Under the pieces are notes generated by a model. That model had not been told where the DNA came from and searched no databases. It was given only the letters and a program-made list of their open reading frames with translations. Positions 59,193 through 64,000 of a stretch of 64,000 bases of DNA are shown here, piece after piece. Within the stretch, counting starts at the first letter, position 1; each line of letters opens with the position of its first letter. This stretch comes from Nipponacmea schrenckii (lineage: Eukaryota > Mollusca > Gastropoda > Lottiidae): the NCBI GenBank assembly GCA_030562195.1, contig JAUJPP010000012.1:10230001-10294000 (forward strand), written 5' to 3'. Both the position numbers and the translations under genes were made by a program.

Positions 59193-60389
59193 GAACAAGT
59201 CATTATCAGTGCCTTTATCTGCCTCCTCTTGTCTAAACTATCAAAGATCAGAAATTTTAAGAAGGAAAATGCCAGATGGAAACTTAAGACTAAAATGCTT
59301 TATGTAAATTTCACACCACTTGTTTCAAGTAGTATAATCGGAAATTGTCACCTTCAACTTTAAGCCGTTAATGGATTTTAAAATGGACATTGTAGCCTAT
59401 AATGATATGGTGTTACCATAGCAAGTGGACGATTGCGATTCAATGTTTACATGAAATACTTACAGATTTTTTTTATAAAGTTTTATTCAATTGCAGAGAA
59501 AAAGTAAATGGCACAAAAGAGATGGCAATGAAGAAAAATTTTCAATTCTTAGTGCTGTCGGGTCTAAGTTCGCCTTCTTTCTTCATTTTATAGAGTTTTC
59601 CATTATTAGTGTTTGGATGTATAGGCCTATATTACTATGATTTATGAGAAATACAACTACTTATTCATGGAAAAAATAAAAATTCGCTGCTCATCAATTT
59701 TATGAGAAATATAGTTCATCTAAAAGGTCCTTACAAAGTTCTGAGAATTCCACTAACGAAGATGGGAAGCGACACTACAAGATTTGGGGAAAATTTTCAG
59801 GGAAATCAAATTTTCTACTTTGTTATTGCTTGATTAATGAAAAAATTCAATTCTTTCAATTTAGTATCAGTAACAAACAGTTCTTAAGGCATCATTTGAA
59901 GAGTTTGTTTTATGTCGACTTTGTGTCTAGTAAAACCGCGCTGTAACTGAATTTACAAAGAATATTAGAAACTAATAGTGAAAAATATTTTTGATGTTCG
60001 GGTTTTCATTAAATCGTATACTGACCTCAGGATGCTACCAAGAGGTTTTCAATTCGAACCACAACCTTGTATTGATTTTACAATTACGAAAATGGCGGTT
60101 TTACATCTGTATCAAAACCTCGTAGCAGCTTTTAGAAATGGATCAAATTCCTGCAGAATAACATGTTACCAAAACAAAATGTTAAGAGATCATTAGTAGG
60201 ACAACATTACAGATTGTTATGTCTGGGGTTCAATTAAAAATATATTACGGTTTATAAGTCTGCTAAAACACTCCTATTCAGTTATGCTTTGATCGCGTTT
60301 TACAATCGGTCCACTATCTTCCTACTCGGTTTTACAGGCATAACTTTGTAGTCGTGTTTTATCTCTAACATAGCAAATTATTTTATGCG
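59193..60389. repeat. Tandem duplication, first copy (1197 bp)
   Basis: Nearly identical to 60390-61580. Visible differences are a 2-bp T-run change, 6 extra bases (GTATAGGCCTATATTAC against GTATATATTAC) and one substitution near the end. The 72-codon ORF in both copies has a non-ATG start and no recognised product. Confidence 0.95.
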
Positions 60390-61580
60390 GAACAAGTCAT
60401 TATCAGTGCCTTTATCTGCCTCCTCTTGTCTAAACTATCAAAGATCAGAAATTTTAAGAAGGAAAATGCCAGATGGAAACTTAAGACTAAAATGCTTTAT
60501 GTAAATTTCACACCACTTGTTTCAAGTAGTATAATCGGAAATTGTCACCTTCAACTTTAAGCCGTTAATGGATTTTAAAATGGACATTGTAGCCTATAAT
60601 GATATGGTGTTACCATAGCAAGTGGACGATTGCGATTCAATGTTTACATGAAATACTTACAGATTTTTTATAAAGTTTTATTCAATTGCAGAGAAAAAGT
60701 AAATGGCACAAAAGAGATGGCAATGAAGAAAAATTTTCAATTCTTAGTGCTGTCGGGTCTAAGTTCGCCTTCTTTCTTCATTTTATAGAGTTTTCCATTA
60801 TTAGTGTTTGGATGTATATATTACTATGATTTATGAGAAATACAACTACTTATTCATGGAAAAAATAAAAATTCGCTGCTCATCAATTTTATGAGAAATA
60901 TAGTTCATCTAAAAGGTCCTTACAAAGTTCTGAGAATTCCACTAACGAAGATGGGAAGCGACACTACAAGATTTGGGGAAAATTTTCAGGGAAATCAAAT
61001 TTTCTACTTTGTTATTGCTTGATTAATGAAAAAATTCAATTCTTTCAATTTAGTATCAGTAACAAACAGTTCTTAAGGCATCATTTGAAGAGTTTGTTTT
61101 ATGTCGACTTTGTGTCTAGTAAAACCGCGCTGTAACTGAATTTACAAAGAATATTAGAAACTAATAGTGAAAAATATTTTTGATGTTCGGGTTTTCATTA
61201 AATCGTATACTGACCTCAGGATGCTACCAAGAGGTTTTCAATTCGAACCACAACCTTGTATTGATTTTACAATTACGAAAATGGCGGTTTTACATCTGTA
61301 TCAAAACCTCGTAGCAGCTTTTAGAAATGGATCAAATTCCTGCAGAATAACATGTTACCAAAACAAAATGTTAAGAGATCATTAGTAGGACAACATTACA
61401 GATTGTTATGTCTGGGGTTCAATTAAAAATATATTACGGTTTATAAGTCTGCTAAAACACTCCTATTCAGTTATGCTTTGATCGCGTTTTACAATCGGTC
61501 CACTATCTTCCTACTCGGTTTTACAGGCATAACTTTGTAGTCGTGTTTTATCTCTAACATAGCAAATGATTTTATGCGGA
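60390..61580. repeat. Tandem duplication, second copy (about 1190 bp)
   Basis: A head-to-tail repeat of 59193-60389, joined at ATTTTATGCGG/AACAAGTCATT. The near-identity implies a very recent duplication or an unmerged haplotype. Confidence 0.95.
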
Positions 61581-64000
61581 GTTGCTAGATTTTCTACTTT
61601 TTCATCGTTGACAGGGACATTAATTAAATTGAAGTCTATATTCTAGAGATAAAACGGAGTTCCTAACCTGATTTTGCTGGGATTTCAATAAATCAAGTGC
61701 ATTAACTAAAACATACTGCATTGGCAAATCGCAAAATGAGAAAAATATCAACTGGATTACCAAACAATTTTGGAACGTTTATCTATACTATTTTATACTG
61801 CCGAGAATTGTCATTGTTAGCGCTTTTTTTCTTGTAAACAATTAAGTTAATATGTGAAACGTATATTGACGAGCACATATTATTCAAAGAGAGTATAGGC
61901 CATTATACATTAAAGGATACTACCTCTTAGAATCGACATAAAATCACAAAACTGATACTTGATCAATAAGATTATGTTTATTAGTTAGATATATCAATAC
62001 CAGGTATTTAACTAAAAAACATAATTCTCTATATAAAAGAATAATAAATAAATTTAATGATTATTGAAAAACGCTCAAAATTATTTAGTTTAATGAATTA
62101 TTACTTGGTTTTAAGAATTAATTTGATTATAGCAGAATTCTGTTGCATATTTATAACAGTTGGTAAGTCCGCTTATGAATAAATATCATTTAATGAGGTA
62201 GTTTACATTAAATGAATAGTTCTCTCAATGATATCTGTACAAAATTTGACGAATATGTGAAAAATAGCAAGAGAAAACGTTCGTTAAAATCGTGAGCAAG
62301 TTAAATCAGAACACATGAATGCCAGGTGTTGACTGTCTAGTAATAACACAATATTGAGTTTTCTAAGTCTTAAGTTTTTAATTGTTGTCAATTAAATTCA
62401 TGGGTAGCCTTTGGTCATTTATACAGTTCAAGTCTATGGGCAGACTGTCTTGTTTTATTAAAAGTGAATGGATATAAATTGAAATTTTAATAGTATAAAT
62501 AATTAACAATCAAAAACAAAATTACAATATAGATAATAATGTAGTAACTAATGATATTTAAATTGAGGTTTTACAACAAGTTAATACAATCGTTAACGTG
62601 AGTAACCATTGAAAGAAATATAAATTTTGAAACAGAATTATTTTTTTTTTCAATCCAGAAATGATCTATCTAGAAATGTTCCCAAAGCCTTGTCTATCAT
62701 GTACACAATAGTTCATCTTAAACCAAATATCTCAAGTCGTTTTGAGATACTAAAGGTGTTTTCTCTGAGCTCTAGAAGTGCTCTCTCAAATCTAGAAGTG
62801 TTCTCTTTGATAAGAACTCTTTCATATACTGTATGACATGTCTCAGTAATCTGGAAATATTTTCTCTAAATCTATTTATATTTCTTTACATTAGTTCTTT
62901 ATCATTACTCTTAAATATGAATTTAATTCTATAACTTTAGTCAATATAAGTATGTAATGTACAATTTGTTTAAATATCTGAACACTTGACTGGTATGTAA
63001 ATATATTTACATATCTATTAAAATATATAATGTAAATGTTATTAATACATAAACTAATGCTGTTGATAATCATATATTGAAGACAATTTTTTGAAGAAAA
63101 AATATTTCATATACCAGTGAGGTCAATAGAGGAAAGAAAAAAAATAAATGAATAAAAAAAAAATAAACCTAATGGATGGGAGAGTAAACAATATCAATCA
63201 ATAACTAAAATAAAAAGTAAAACACTGGACGGATTTCTGGCTTGATATTAAATTTATATTCATCAAGATGTCATTGAAAGGATATATTTCAAATATTATA
63301 TTAATGATGATAACCCATATTATTATGTGGTGTCATTTTGGTAAAATAGAGATGAATAATTCCATATAATCCTGGTAATTGTTATTTCATTCAAGCTAGA
63401 TATATTTTGAATTCAAGATGAAAATCTCATTGTGGATTCTCTTGTTATTAATTAGAACAAAGAATGTTAGGTCAAGTTAAAGTTATCAACAATTTACTAA
63501 ATTATATTATATTGATACCATTATAAACAAATATTTCATTCTTAACAATTATTGAGTTATTTGGATCATAAATGGTACAAAATTAACATATTAACACCAT
63601 TATAAGTCAGTATCGAAATTGAAATCATAAATAATTCATTTTCTTAAGCCTATAGAATATATTTTATATTAACACTCTTCTAATAAATTGCAATAAAAAT
63701 TTAAACATGCAAGTTCACAGGGACAAACAAACTATTGAAATAAAATTTTGACATAAATAAAGAATACTGATAAGTCGGTACAATGCTAAAATATAGAGCT
63801 ACAGCTGGAGTGTGATGAAACAGGAGATGTCTACAAAATTATGACCAGATGATTGCACAAGTTGTCTCCTCTTACTTTCACCGCCATATTCTACATGTAT
63901 TATCTTTACTTCCTGCAATGGAGAATCAGACAAATTCAATCATTCTTTATTGTAATAAAGTTATTGTGGTCCCCTACAATTCAACTCACACCAACTACTA
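61581..64000. other. AT-rich intergenic DNA, no gene seen
   Basis: Longest open frame about 69 codons. No repeat or motif recognised. Confidence 0.4.

Noticed and set aside
59978..61385. 72-codon ORF present twice
   Set aside because: It has a non-ATG start and is repeated only because the 1.2-kb segment is duplicated; no known domain.

Overview
The window is AT-rich, intron-bearing animal DNA, most likely from a mollusc. The evidence is: (i) spliced exons with consensus GT/AG borders; (ii) eukaryotic mobile-element relics (Tc1-like, Penelope-like, non-LTR, piggyBac-type, hAT-type, IS3EU-like); (iii) repeats familiar from bivalve and gastropod genomes, namely (GGAC)n runs followed by an ATACGTCCACAT...ATGTGGGCGTAT hairpin, and a SINE-like unit containing 'GGATCTTTAA'. 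The species cannot be fixed from sequence alone.

The one gene I can support occupies about 30.1-51.36 kb on the minus strand. It is a secreted neuropeptide precursor assembled here from four exons: signal peptide (51186-51257), two exons of a cysteine-rich domain (39127-39305 and 32773-32881), and one long exon (30235-31833). The long exon encodes 43 tandem peptides ending in Phe-Tyr, 42 followed by Lys-Arg and the last by Lys-Lys. The exon phases join without a break into a predicted protein of about 652 residues. A TATA-like box lies upstream and two AATAAA signals lie downstream. No peptide has a Gly before the dibasic site, so the products are predicted to be non-amidated. I do not recognise the family.

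Region by region: 0-5.5 kb is AT-rich intergenic DNA with a GATA microsatellite. 5.5-12 kb holds a piggyBac-type MITE, tandem ~160-bp repeats with terminal hairpins and a Penelope GIY-YIG relic. 13.4-14 kb holds a broken Tc1-like transposase. 15-19.8 kb is a repeat-rich intergenic mosaic with a LINE tail. 21.35-22.18 kb is an internally deleted Tc1-like element. 22.74-28.71 kb is a 45-bp satellite interrupted by a G69A182 tract that looks like an assembly artefact. 30-51.4 kb is the neuropeptide gene; its introns carry an hAT-type foldback MITE, an IS3EU-like element, SINE-like copies and a second piggyBac-type MITE. 52.8-54.2 kb is a broken transposon-type protein gene and a foldback element. 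57.7-58.1 kb is a 51-bp minisatellite. 58.6-58.9 kb is a LINE reverse-transcriptase tail. 59.2-61.6 kb is a nearly perfect 1.2-kb tandem duplication. The rest to 64 kb is AT-rich DNA with no gene that I can see.

The precursor should enter the secretory pathway through its signal peptide, be cut by prohormone convertases at KR sites and be trimmed by carboxypeptidase, releasing one cysteine-rich propeptide and 43 related short peptides. This is inferred from architecture, not from homology.
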